Shown: positions 1 through 8,513 of the stretch, piece by piece | Layout: every line of letters begins with the position of its first letter | Position numbering within the stretch: position 1 is the first letter of the stretch | From: Marinimicrobium locisalis | GTDB lineage: Bacteria; Pseudomonadota; Gammaproteobacteria; Pseudomonadales; Cellvibrionaceae | DNA length: 64,000 nt | Assembly (NCBI RefSeq): GCF_039822625.1 | Contig: NZ_JBDLLG010000023.1 | Coordinates: forward strand, 1 to 64,000 | Direction of reading: 5' to 3' | The notes under the pieces: generated by a model | Database searches by the model: none | Seen by the model: the letters and a program-made list of their open reading frames with translations, nothing else | What the model was told of the DNA's origin: nothing | Made by a program: the position numbers and the translations under genes

Positions 1-1
1 G

Positions 2-64
2 CTGACAGCCAATGAGGAAAACCGGCAACTATCTGAAAAATTGCCGTTTATGGACGGGCACTAA
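2..64 (+). CDS. possible 3' end of a gene entering from the left edge
   Basis: An open frame runs from base 2 to a TAA at 62-64 and encodes about 20 residues ending FMDGH. It is too short to identify and may be chance. It is listed only because no other gene explains the first 64 bases. Confidence 0.15.
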   Translation: MTANEENRQLSEKLPFMDGH

Positions 65-77
65 TTACGAGAGGTGA

Positions 78-350
78 TCTCGATTCCTCGCAAGTGGACG
101 CAAGGTCGAAGACTACATATCCCAGAAATACACACCTACCCTTGTCGATAACTACTCGCGTCTATATTCAAAGATGCGGGAAGCGGGTAAGACATTCAGT
201 TTGTTGTCGCCAAAGCCGGTCGCCCGTGTAATGGCCATTGACGCCCCCGAACCGGGCAACCCCCGACGTTTCGGTTTCATGAAGGCTCACCTGGGTGTTT
301 CAGAAGATTTTGATCGCATGGGTGAGGCTGAGGTCACGACGCTATTTTGA
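78..350 (+). pseudogene. Phd/YefM-like antitoxin remnant or very small ORF
   Basis: The frame is open from just after a TGA at 75-77 to the TGA at 348-350 (90 codons). There is no good start codon before the ATG at 174, which would leave 58 residues. The C-terminus contains RRFGFMKAHLG and SEDFDRMGEAEV, which resembles the tail of Phd/YefM-type antitoxins (an arginine/glycine turn followed by a DFD motif). No toxin gene follows, and the end overlaps the opposite-strand DUF2306 gene by about 60 bases. My reading is a decayed or 5'-truncated antitoxin of a lost toxin-antitoxin pair. The family resemblance is from memory and unverified. Confidence 0.3.
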
Positions 351-826
351 TTCAAGGGCCGATGCCCGCCCGGCGCAAACGCGAAAAGAATCTTTGGAAC
401 CCGCGTGTGGAGCAGGACACCTCCAATGATGACAACCAGAGCAGAGGGTACTCCCGCGGCAAACTGTGCGGGCAGGGTAAACACCATCGTTGTGAGCTGC
501 GCGACACCGGCGGCCACCAATCCGACGTATGACCAGCTCATAAAATAGGCATGCATCTCAAGCCAGCGCGATGCCGGGCGGCGCAGAATGGCCGGAATGA
601 ACCCGCCGGTCAACGTGGCGAGGCTGACGACCGCAAGAATATGGAAGGGCCCTGCGTTGGCCCAGTCCTCATAAACCAAAAGCGCGCAGGCGTTCAGTAT
701 GAGCAGGGATAGGGCGTAAAGGTAGCCGAGGGTTCTATGCCGTCGGCCACCTTTCGGGCGCAAGATGACGGCCGCCCCGAGGAGCAGGGCCACTACCGCG
801 AAAATTATATGTATGGTTCCCAACAT
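287..826 (-). CDS. DUF2306-type multi-pass membrane protein
   Basis: Small integral membrane protein of about 179 aa, function unknown. It has hydrophobic segments near residues 1-20, 40-55, 65-85, 97-115 and 130-148. A basic GGRRHRTLGYLYA turn after the first helix and a His-containing RWLEMHAYFMSW segment are both typical of the DUF2306 family. I chose the ATG at 826 because an AAGGA sits about 10 bases upstream and the reading opens directly into the first helix; a longer frame exists to 913. The polar C-terminal tail overlaps the convergent antitoxin-like frame, so the 3' end may be rearranged. It is separated from the Wadjet operon by 540 bases and there is no evidence of functional linkage. 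Confidence 0.6.
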   Translation of the reverse strand: MLGTIHIIFAVVALLLGAAVILRPKGGRRHRTLGYLYALSLLILNACALLVYEDWANAGPFHILAVVSLATLTGGFIPAILRRPASRWLEMHAYFMSWSYVGLVAAGVAQLTTMVFTLPAQFAAGVPSALVVIIGGVLLHTRVPKILFAFAPGGHRPLNQNSVVTSASPMRSKSSETPR

Positions 827-1366
827 CTTTTGAATTCCTTTGCCGGTGCGGGTTTTCGGGTGCGCGAGCGCCAGCACCCACAATCGGTTCCAGTTGGGCG
901 AGGTAATGCTCAAAGACCCCTCGGCCTTTTGGGACTGAACGCGAGCTCGGTGAACGGTTTGCTGCCTCGCACATCGCTTTTAAAAGCAATGCGCTTTGTA
1001 AAACAAAGCATGTCTATTAAATGCTCCCTGGACGTTGGAGTCAAGCAGGAATTGGCCTTTTGATGATTATCGCGCCATCTGGGGGGGCGGTTGGATTCGG
1101 GCTCAGTGCCTGGACCAGATGAAGTGGCCTTGTTCGACGCCTCGTGCCGGAAACAAGTGCTGCTGATCTTCTGCCAGCCGGAAAGCTGGAGGGGCCCGCG
1201 GGGCTGGTTGGGGGCCGCTCTCAGTCTTCCCGTGCGGTAGGCGTTATCGAGGATGGGCGAGTCTACAAGGGGTACCGGCTGTCTTCGGTGGTCGTGATAC
1301 AGTACGCCTTTAAATCCAATCGTAAGGGGTTGGCCCCGTCAACCCATCCGACTTGAAGCAGGACTC
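827..1366. other. 540-base intergenic region without a convincing gene
   Basis: Only short frames occur here, for example 1144-1356 (70 codons), with no recognisable protein, weak start context and ordinary base composition. The last 100 bases before jetA should carry its promoter, but I see no strong -35/-10 pair. A GATACAGT-like element near 1295 is the best candidate. I see no operator or repeat. Confidence 0.4.
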
Positions 1367-2866
1367 ATGGATACGTCTGCCCTCGACAAATCCCGCCGCT
1401 ACGTGACCGCCCGGCATCAGCACCCGGCTTGGCAGTTGCTGGCCTCGCGCCGCGCACCTCTGGTGCTCGGCTGCCTTCAGTCGTTGTTTGAGTTGGCTAC
1501 CGACGGCGTGCCCATGGAGGATGCGCTGCAAGGACTATCGGAAATGCTAGCGGCCTACGCCAGCGACGATGCTTACAATATCGATCCGGACAATACGCCG
1601 CTGCAGGCAGGCCGCGAGCTGCGCGAATGGATCAAGCGCGGCTTGGTGGTGGAGCGGGACGACCGGCTGTACGCCACCGATGCTCTGCAACGCGCCCTCG
1701 GGTTTGTGGACTCGCTGGACGGGCGAATCATGACCTCCACCGCCTCTCGCCTGTCGGTTGTTCAGCGGGAAATCGAGAACCTCGAAGTGGGCCTGAACCC
1801 CAACCCTGCCAGCCGCATTGCCAGCCTGCGCCGTCGTATCCACGGGCTTGAGCAAGAGCTGGCGGACGCCGAGGCAGGGAGAGTGCCGGTGCTGAGTGAG
1901 GCGCAGGCCATCGAGGGGATTCGCGAAGTATACAATCTGTCTACCAGTCTGCGGGCGGACTTTCGCCGAGTGGAAGATTCCTGGCGTGAGGCGGATCGGG
2001 AGCTGCGCCAGTCCATTATCAGTGAGCAATACCACCGGGGCGAGATTGTTGACCGCCTGCTCGAGGGTCATGAGACGTTGCTCAGCACCCCCGAAGGGCG
2101 AGTGTTCGAGAACTTCCAGCAGCAACTGCGTCAGAAACTCGAACTGGATGATATGAAGGAACGGCTGCGCGCCATCCTTAAACATCCTGCCGTCTCCAAA
2201 GCGCTCAATCGGGACCAGCGGCGCGACTTGCAATGGCTGGTGATGCGGCTGGTCAAGGAGTCTCAGGCCGTCTTTCAGGCGCGCTCTCGCAGTGAACGCG
2301 ACGTTAAAGGTTTCCTGAAAACCGGGCTGGCCGCCGAGCATCACCGGGTGGGCAATCTTCTATCGGAAATTATGAACGTCGCCCTGGGCGTGGATTGGCA
2401 GCGTCAAGCCGTGCGGCGCACTCCAACGCCACTGCCCCCGGTGGGTGTAGCGGTCAATGGGTTACCGCTGGCCGAGCGGCTGCGGTTCAAATCCGTTGAA
2501 GACGACGCCCGGGAAGAGCTGGATTTGGCCGCCGCCAGCACCGGCCTGGAGCAGATGGGAGAGGAGTTCTGGGAGGCCTTTGATGGTCTCGACCGGCACT
2601 TGGTCATTGAACAGACGTTGACGGAGTTGGCCAAAGCCGCTCGCCCCATGAGTATCGGGGAGCTGGCTCGTGCGTTGCCTCCGGCCCACGACCTGGAAAC
2701 CATGGCCCTGTGGTTGGGTATGGCCCGCGAGGCGGGTATCAATATAGCCGGGGATGAGGTCGAGGAGTTTGAGCTGGTAGACGCCGAACAGCAGCGCTGG
2801 CTTTATCGGGTACCCATGACGGGGCTGAGTCATGAGCCCTTACAAGCGATTGACTGGGAGCTGTGA
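1367..2866 (+). CDS. jetA: Wadjet type I subunit JetA (DUF3375)
   Basis: Kleisin-like subunit of the Wadjet anti-plasmid SMC complex (MukF-related). The 499-aa protein starts with a winged-helix-like region containing HPAWQLLASRRAPLVLG, the hallmark opening of DUF3375. A long charged helical middle follows (about residues 130-330), then a C-terminal winged-helix region (about 400-499). The ATG at 1367 has an AGGA seven bases upstream. It is the first gene of a four-gene operon; its stop overlaps the jetB start (GTGA). In the family, JetA links the two JetC heads and recruits JetB, and the complex extrudes loops on small circular DNA so that JetD can cut. The length and intact order jetA-B-C-D mark this as type I. 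Confidence 0.93.
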   Translation: MDTSALDKSRRYVTARHQHPAWQLLASRRAPLVLGCLQSLFELATDGVPMEDALQGLSEMLAAYASDDAYNIDPDNTPLQAGRELREWIKRGLVVERDDRLYATDALQRALGFVDSLDGRIMTSTASRLSVVQREIENLEVGLNPNPASRIASLRRRIHGLEQELADAEAGRVPVLSEAQAIEGIREVYNLSTSLRADFRRVEDSWREADRELRQSIISEQYHRGEIVDRLLEGHETLLSTPEGRVFENFQQQLRQKLELDDMKERLRAILKHPAVSKALNRDQRRDLQWLVMRLVKESQAVFQARSRSERDVKGFLKTGLAAEHHRVGNLLSEIMNVALGVDWQRQAVRRTPTPLPPVGVAVNGLPLAERLRFKSVEDDAREELDLAAASTGLEQMGEEFWEAFDGLDRHLVIEQTLTELAKAARPMSIGELARALPPAHDLETMALWLGMAREAGINIAGDEVEEFELVDAEQQRWLYRVPMTGLSHEPLQAIDWEL

Positions 2867-3600
2867 CCATGGCGAGTATTTTTGATGAGCTGACCGTGAA
2901 CCAGAAAGCAAGTGACGAGCCGCAAGCGCCAACGGCCTCCACTACCGAACCGGATGCACCCCAGGCCACAGGCCAGCCACGTACCACCCGGCGCGTGCGT
3001 GACGCTGTTCAGGAGTTGCTGAAATTCGGATTGCTGGAGGAGAGCCAAAAGCCCAATTTGTATCGTATTGTCCTGACCCACAGCGAGGCGGTGGCGTCGA
3101 TTCTCGAGCCGCTCGATCTTGAAATGGGCGCGGACGAGGTGCGCGGGCTGGTGTTTCTCAAAGTGCGCCGGGAAGACTCCCCCGAGGAGGATGACTGGAG
3201 CCACCCGCTGGTTCGCCGCCAGCGGCTGAATTTGGAACAGTCACTACTGGTGGCCATTCTGCGTCAGTATTTTATTGCTTATGAACAGGAGTCCGGCACG
3301 GGTGCGGGCGAAGCGTTGGTGGCGGTGGACGAGCTGATTCCGCAGCTGCAGGTGTACCTGGGGGACTTGGGAAGTGATGCCAAAGAGCGCACCCGGGTGA
3401 TTCAATTGCTGGACCAGCTTAAGGGCCACGGCGTGGTCTCAAGCCTGGATGCCCACGAGCGGGTCACCATCCGGCCCATTATTGCGCACCTGGCCAACCC
3501 GGATAACCTGCAAGCACTGCTCGCGTGGCTGAAAACCCAAGTGTCACAGCAAGAGGTCGGTGAACGAACGGGTGAAGCAGCAGGAGGCGACGACGAATGA
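2863..3600 (+). CDS. jetB: Wadjet type I subunit JetB (DUF4194)
   Basis: KITE-like accessory subunit (MukE-related) of Wadjet, 245 aa from the GTG at 2863 or 243 aa from the ATG at 2869. The acidic, low-complexity first 40 residues are probably disordered. The DUF4194 core follows with paired winged-helix character (RDAVQELLKFGLLEE; LNLEQSLLVAILRQYF). Both ends overlap neighbours by four bases (GTGA with jetA, ATGA with jetC), so translation is probably coupled to keep subunit ratios. No part appears missing. Confidence 0.9.
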   Translation: MTMASIFDELTVNQKASDEPQAPTASTTEPDAPQATGQPRTTRRVRDAVQELLKFGLLEESQKPNLYRIVLTHSEAVASILEPLDLEMGADEVRGLVFLKVRREDSPEEDDWSHPLVRRQRLNLEQSLLVAILRQYFIAYEQESGTGAGEALVAVDELIPQLQVYLGDLGSDAKERTRVIQLLDQLKGHGVVSSLDAHERVTIRPIIAHLANPDNLQALLAWLKTQVSQQEVGERTGEAAGGDDE

Positions 3601-6600
3601 AGCCAACCACGCTCTGGGCCGCCGACGAAACCTATGTGCTTGCTCAGTTGGACCTGTTCAACTGGGGCGGCTTTAGCGGTCGCCATCAGGCCGAGATTGA
3701 CCCGGCCGGTACGGCGGTCATTGGCCCCACCGGCAGTGGCAAAACCACGTTGGTGGACGCGTTGATGACACTGTTGTGTGCCAGCCCTCGCTACAACCTT
3801 GCGTCCACGGGGGGACATGAAAGTGACCGTGATCTGGCCTCCTACGTGCGCGGCGTTACCGGCCCGGGTGATGGCGGCGCGGGTCAGTCCCACATCACTC
3901 GCCCCGGTAAAACCGTGACGGCCATTACGGCCACCTTTGAAAACCGTGATCGCCTGGTGCGTCTGGGTGCCATTCTCTGGTTTGAAGGCACTAGTTCGGC
4001 CGCGACCGATATGAAAAAACTCTGGCTTTTTACCGAAGCCCCGGAGCATACCCTGGAGCACTGGCTGACGACCCATCAAGAGGGCGGCATGCGCGCCTTG
4101 CGTCAGATGGAAAAGCAGGGCACCGGAATCTGGACCTTTCCCAGCAAGAAGCAATACTTGGCCCGCTTGCGGGATTATTTTGATGTGGGGGAAAACGCCT
4201 TCACCTTGCTGAACCGGGCGGCGGGCCTGAAACAGTTAAACAGTATCGATGAGATCTTTCGCGAACTGGTGCTGGACGATCATTCCGCCTTTGACCGGGC
4301 GGCGGAGGTTGCCACCGGGTTTGATGACCTGAAAGATATTCACGAAGAGCTGGAGATCGCCCGTCGTCAGCAGAACTCGCTGGTGCCGGTGGCGGATGGC
4401 TGGGAGCAGTATCAACGCCACCGCGCGACCCTTGAAGAGCAGGAAACCCTGGGTCGCCTTCTACCCATTTGGTACAGCGAACAGGCCCACCGGCTGTGGA
4501 AAACGGAGGTGGAGCGATTAGAGCAGCAACAGGCTCAGGCGCACAGCCGTCAGGAGGCGCTGGCGCAGCAGAGCGAGCAGCACAATCAGGCCGTTGCGGA
4601 TGCCCAACAAGTGTACATGCAGGCCGGCGGCGGCAGCATTGATGAGCTGCAGGCGCGAATTGGCGAGTGGACCAACACCCGAGCCAAACGGGAACGCTAC
4701 GCGCAGGATTATCAGCAGCTGGTGGCCGTACTGGATTTGCCGGAATCGCTGGATGCCGAAACGCTTGCCAAGAATCAGGCCCAAGTGGCTGAGCGCGAGT
4801 CGACCCTGCACCAATCGTTAGCGGAAGCTCAGGAGCAGGCATTTCATCTCGGCGCGGACGAGCGTTCGGTGAATCAACAGCTAAAGGTGCTTCGCCAGGA
4901 GTACCAGGACGTCAGTGCTCGGCCCGGCTCCAACTTGCCCGCCAAATTTCAGCGCTTTCGCGCGGAACTGGCTGAACGGCTTGACCGTTCCGAGGACGAT
5001 TTGCCGTTCGTCGCGGAGTTGGTGCAGGTTAAAGCCGCGGAAAGTGCGTGGCGTGGCGCCATTGAACGGGCCATTGGTAGCCAACGACTGCGCATACTGG
5101 TACCCCCGGAGTCCATGAAAACGGCGCTTGAGTGGGTGAATGCGCGGCACAACCAGTTGCATGTGCGCCTGCTGGAAGTCAAAAGCACTGAGCAGCAGGC
5201 GCGCTTTTTCGACGATGGCTACACCCGTAAGCTGGAGTACAAGAGCCACCCTTACCGGGAAGCGGTCAAGCATCTGTTGGCGGGTATCGACCGGCACTGC
5301 GTCGACAATGCTGAGCAATTGCGCGACACAGCGCACGCGATGACCCTGCAGGGCACCCTGTCCGGCAAGGCCCGTTTTTTCGACAAACAGGACCAGAAAC
5401 GCCTTGATGAGGACTGGCTTACCGGCTTTGACAACAGGGACCGGCTGGCGGCCCTGAAGGCGCAAATCGACCAGGCTCAAACGGAACACGGAGAGGCCTC
5501 CCGGCAGGTGGAGGCGGCCAAGGCCAAGGTCAGCACCTTGACTGGACAGTCAAGGCTACTGGGCCGGTTAAGAGAGCTGGATTTTGAGGACATCGACTTG
5601 CCCGGCGCCGATCAAATGCTGGAATCGCTCCGCAAACGTCTCGAACAATTGACCTCACCCGAATCGGATTCGGCAAAAGCCAAAAAAGCCCTGAATGAAG
5701 CCAAGCGGTTATTGCGAGAGACCGAGCAGCGCTACCACGAGGTGTACGCCGACGTGAAGCAACTGCAGCGCGACCACGAACGGGCCACCGCTCAACGCCA
5801 GAAAGCCTACCGCCGGTCTGAAGCGGGGTTAAGCGAGACGGAGAGGGCATTGGCCGAGGCTCATTTTGAGCGGCTCTCTGAAGACCAGCGCGAGGAGGCC
5901 CGCGACTTGGAAGCTCAGGCCTCTGACGCCTTGCGAGAGAAGACCGACAAACAGCGCGATAAATGCAGTGAGTTGAAAGGGACGCTGATTAAACGTATGT
6001 CTGACGCTCTGAAAGAAGACCGTGGTGCGCTGTCGGAAGTGGGGCGAGAACTGGAGGATGTCCCCAAGTATCTGGAGCGACTGCAGGTGCTGACCGAAGA
6101 GGCCTTGCCGGAAAAGCTCAACCGGTTTCTCGATTATCTGAACCGCTCTTCCGATGAAGGGGTGACTCAGTTGCTGAGTTTTGTCGACAACGAAGTGTCT
6201 ATTATCGAAGAGCGTATTGAAGACTTGAATAGCACCTTGCGCCGAGTGGACTTTCAGCCCGGGCGCTACCTGCGCTTAGTGTCCAAAAAGGTGGTGCACG
6301 AGAGCTTGCGCACTCTGCAGCGGGCGCAACGGCAACTGGCCTCGGCTCGCTACAATGATGATGCCGGTGAAAGCCAGTACAAAGCGTTACAACACTTGGT
6401 GAACCTGCTGCGCGATGCCTGCGAGCGCCGCCGTACGCAGGGCGCCAAGGCGTTGCTCGACCCCCGCTTTCGCGTGGAGTTTGCGGTGTCTGTGGTGGAC
6501 CGGGCTACCGGTCAGGTGATCGAAACCCGCACCGGCTCCCAGGGCGGCAGCGGCGGTGAAAAAGAAATTATTGCCTCCTACGTACTGACCGCCTCGTTAA

Positions 6601-6902
6601 GTTATGCGCTCTGTCCAGACGGGAGTGCTCGGCCGTTGTTTGGTACGATCGTGTTGGATGAGGCGTTCTCCCGCAGCTCTCATGCGGTAGCCGGCCGTAT
6701 TATCGCCGCTTTACGGGAGTTCGGCTTGCACGCCGTGTTTATTACGCCCAACAAAGAAATGCGCCTGCTGCGCAACCATACTCGTTCGGCCATTGTGGTA
6801 CACCGTCGGGGCATGAAATCGAGCCTGACCTCGCTCAGCTGGGAGGCTCTGGGGGAATACCACCAACAGCGGATGAAAGCGCGGCATGAAGTCGCCCAGT
6901 GA
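3597..6902 (+). CDS. jetC: Wadjet type I SMC-like ATPase JetC
   Basis: SMC/MukB-like motor ATPase of Wadjet, 1101 aa. The Walker A motif GPTGSGKTT lies at about residues 43-51. Two long coiled-coil stretches (about 265-430 and 610-800) flank a hinge-like region. The ABC signature GGSGGEKE is at about 983-990, and the Walker B IVLDEAFS with a following D-loop is at about 1017-1024. All ATPase motifs look intact. The start overlaps the jetB stop (ATGA) and the stop overlaps the jetD start by 17 bases. The family works as a dimer of JetABC pentamers that extrudes closed circular DNA and signals JetD to cleave, protecting the host from plasmids. Confidence 0.93.
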   Translation: MKPTTLWAADETYVLAQLDLFNWGGFSGRHQAEIDPAGTAVIGPTGSGKTTLVDALMTLLCASPRYNLASTGGHESDRDLASYVRGVTGPGDGGAGQSHITRPGKTVTAITATFENRDRLVRLGAILWFEGTSSAATDMKKLWLFTEAPEHTLEHWLTTHQEGGMRALRQMEKQGTGIWTFPSKKQYLARLRDYFDVGENAFTLLNRAAGLKQLNSIDEIFRELVLDDHSAFDRAAEVATGFDDLKDIHEELEIARRQQNSLVPVADGWEQYQRHRATLEEQETLGRLLPIWYSEQAHRLWKTEVERLEQQQAQAHSRQEALAQQSEQHNQAVADAQQVYMQAGGGSIDELQARIGEWTNTRAKRERYAQDYQQLVAVLDLPESLDAETLAKNQAQVAERESTLHQSLAEAQEQAFHLGADERSVNQQLKVLRQEYQDVSARPGSNLPAKFQRFRAELAERLDRSEDDLPFVAELVQVKAAESAWRGAIERAIGSQRLRILVPPESMKTALEWVNARHNQLHVRLLEVKSTEQQARFFDDGYTRKLEYKSHPYREAVKHLLAGIDRHCVDNAEQLRDTAHAMTLQGTLSGKARFFDKQDQKRLDEDWLTGFDNRDRLAALKAQIDQAQTEHGEASRQVEAAKAKVSTLTGQSRLLGRLRELDFEDIDLPGADQMLESLRKRLEQLTSPESDSAKAKKALNEAKRLLRETEQRYHEVYADVKQLQRDHERATAQRQKAYRRSEAGLSETERALAEAHFERLSEDQREEARDLEAQASDALREKTDKQRDKCSELKGTLIKRMSDALKEDRGALSEVGRELEDVPKYLERLQVLTEEALPEKLNRFLDYLNRSSDEGVTQLLSFVDNEVSIIEERIEDLNSTLRRVDFQPGRYLRLVSKKVVHESLRTLQRAQRQLASARYNDDAGESQYKALQHLVNLLRDACERRRTQGAKALLDPRFRVEFAVSVVDRATGQVIETRTGSQGGSGGEKEIIASYVLTASLSYALCPDGSARPLFGTIVLDEAFSRSSHAVAGRIIAALREFGLHAVFITPNKEMRLLRNHTRSAIVVHRRGMKSSLTSLSWEALGEYHQQRMKARHEVAQ

Positions 6903-8037
6903 ATGTCGCCAACGTCTGGCTCGCCAGTGGCACCAAGCGTCGGTGCGCGAGGCGCGCCTGCTGAGCGGTGATCCCTGGCCCCTGGCTCTGCCCATCGGCC
7001 GGCCTAGCGCGAAGGCTTTCGCCGAGAACCCTCGCGAGGTTCAAGCCCATGTGCAGGCTTGGAAGGCGGTCGGTGTGGGCGAGGTTCAATGGCAGCCCGT
7101 CAACTATCGGGCCGGGGCCGAACCGGTATCCATGCCCGTCTGTTGGTGGCTGCGCACTCCCACAGAATGGGTGGCGGCGATGGAGGATTCGGCCATCCGG
7201 AACGAGTTTTCCGCGCTGGAACAACTAGTGGGGGAGGCGGATGAGCGTTTTCGTTCCTTGCTGATTCGTCGGCGGTCGCTATGGTTGAACAAACCGCTGG
7301 ACGAAGTCATCAGCACTTTGCGGCTCGCTCAAACCCTAACGCCGGGCTGCGCACAAGGCCGCCCTTTGCGGTTGCTTGCCGGTCACGGGGTGGACACCAA
7401 GTTTTTTGAGCGCAACGGCGCGCTCCTGACCCGACTACTCGATGAGCGCTTTGACGGCGCCGCCAGTGAACAGGGGCTCACCACGCTTCTGGACGCTCTG
7501 GACGAAGGAGACCACTGGGTTTTGGTCGCGCCGTTGTGCGATGGGTTGCTACCTTTCAAGCGGCTACGGGTTTCTACGTCGGAGCTGACGAACACGGCTG
7601 TTCCTGGTACACGGGTGTTGATCGTTGAAAACGAACGGTGTCTGCACCAACTGCCCGAATTACCCGACACGGTTGCCATTTTGGGGGCCGGGTTGGACCT
7701 GCAGTGGCTGGGTGCCAGCCACTGGGGCGAAAAGTCACTGGCTTATTGGGGCGATATGGACACCTGGGGCCTGCTGATGCTCGCCCGAGCTCGTACCTGC
7801 CAGCCCCAACTGACGCCACTGCTAATGAACCAACCACTATTCCAGCGCCATGCCCCGCGCTCCGCCGTTCCAGAACCGGTAGCCGCTCAGCAGAGCGCTC
7901 CAGAGGGGCTGACTGAGCCCGAAACGGCTTTGTATCAATACCTGCTGAGTCTCAGCCGAGGTCGCCTGGAGCAGGAGTATCTGGCGCCTGAGGAGGTAAG
8001 AGGCGCACTAGAAGGCTGGTTGAATCAGTCGGTATAA
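6886..8037 (+). CDS. jetD: Wadjet type I nuclease subunit JetD (DUF3322/DUF2220)
   Basis: Toprim-type nuclease that cuts plasmid DNA trapped by the JetABC motor, 383 aa. The N-terminal DUF3322 part (about 1-190) is helical and basic. The DUF2220 Toprim part follows, with an acidic VENE (about 246) and the metal-binding GDMDTWG (about 289-295) in the place where relatives have GDIDTHG, so the catalytic acids are present. The start lies 17 bases inside jetC. It is the last gene of the operon; about 246 gene-free bases separate it from the tRNA-Leu gene on the other strand. Confidence 0.92.
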   Translation: MKSPSECRQRLARQWHQASVREARLLSGDPWPLALPIGRPSAKAFAENPREVQAHVQAWKAVGVGEVQWQPVNYRAGAEPVSMPVCWWLRTPTEWVAAMEDSAIRNEFSALEQLVGEADERFRSLLIRRRSLWLNKPLDEVISTLRLAQTLTPGCAQGRPLRLLAGHGVDTKFFERNGALLTRLLDERFDGAASEQGLTTLLDALDEGDHWVLVAPLCDGLLPFKRLRVSTSELTNTAVPGTRVLIVENERCLHQLPELPDTVAILGAGLDLQWLGASHWGEKSLAYWGDMDTWGLLMLARARTCQPQLTPLLMNQPLFQRHAPRSAVPEPVAAQQSAPEGLTEPETALYQYLLSLSRGRLEQEYLAPEEVRGALEGWLNQSV

Positions 8038-8047
8038 GCAAGATATT

Positions 8048-8092
8048 GATGAGCACTATATTGCTCAAAGAGTGGGGTTGAGTCTTTTTGTG
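8048..8092 (+). terminator. weak hairpins after jetD
   Basis: A GAGCA...TGCTC stem closes on a six-base loop just after the jetD stop. A second weak stem ends in a run of five T. The pair could end the jet transcript, but both stems are short. Confidence 0.3.
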
Positions 8093-8283
8093 CGCATTAT
8101 GATGTCCTCAAGGTGAGCTTTATAGGGTGGTTTGAGCAAGGAGGGTGGGTTTGTCTCCGGTATTTGATTTTGCGCCTATGAAAGCGGACCCGGAAAGGGT
8201 TGTGCGTACCAGGAAGAAGCCTCCCCGAAAAGTGGATGCCTCGCTATTCTTATAGCATTTTCTTGGGAGGATAAATAAAGAAG

Positions 8284-8370
8284 TGGTACCAGAGGCCGGA
8301 CTCGAACCGGCACACCCTCGCGGGCGGGGGATTTTGAATCCCCTGCGTCTACCAATTTCGCCACTCTGGC
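8284..8370 (-). tRNA. tRNA-Leu (CAA anticodon)
   Basis: On the minus strand an 87-nt cloverleaf can be drawn. The acceptor GCCAGAG pairs with CTCTGGT (a G-U at the end, as in other bacterial leucine tRNAs). A D-arm contains TTGGTAGAC. The anticodon stem GGGGA/TCCCC has loop TTCAAAA (anticodon CAA). A long variable arm is typical of class II tRNAs, and the T-arm contains GGTTCGAGTCC. The CCA end is encoded. The Wadjet operon lies beyond its 3' end, the usual side for island integration. Confidence 0.95.
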
Positions 8371-8404
8371 ACAGGTTTGCTGCTTTGCTGCGTTTCGGGG
8401 CGGG

Positions 8405-8432
8405 ATTATAGCAGCGTGCGGAGCGGCGTCAA
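8405..8432 (-). promoter_or_regulatory. sigma70-type promoter for tRNA-Leu
   Basis: Reading the minus strand, TTGACG (8432-8427) is followed after 16 bases by TATAAT (8410-8405). A GC-rich discriminator (CCCGCCCC) comes next, typical of stringently controlled stable-RNA promoters. The tRNA begins about 35 bases downstream of the -10. Confidence 0.75.
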
Positions 8433-8513
8433 CCGGAGATTGCTCGGGAGGCTTGAGATAGCCAGAACGGGGCTTTTGGGGTACCCTTGCGGGCTTTTCT
8501 TAGCCAACTCCGA

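Noticed and set aside
1144..1356. 70-codon frame before jetA
   Set aside because: No family, weak start, and it fills the place expected for the jet promoter.
8176..8364. ORF across the tRNA-Leu gene (MAKLVDAGDSKSPAREG...)
   Set aside because: It is the translation of the tRNA itself, a familiar false gene.
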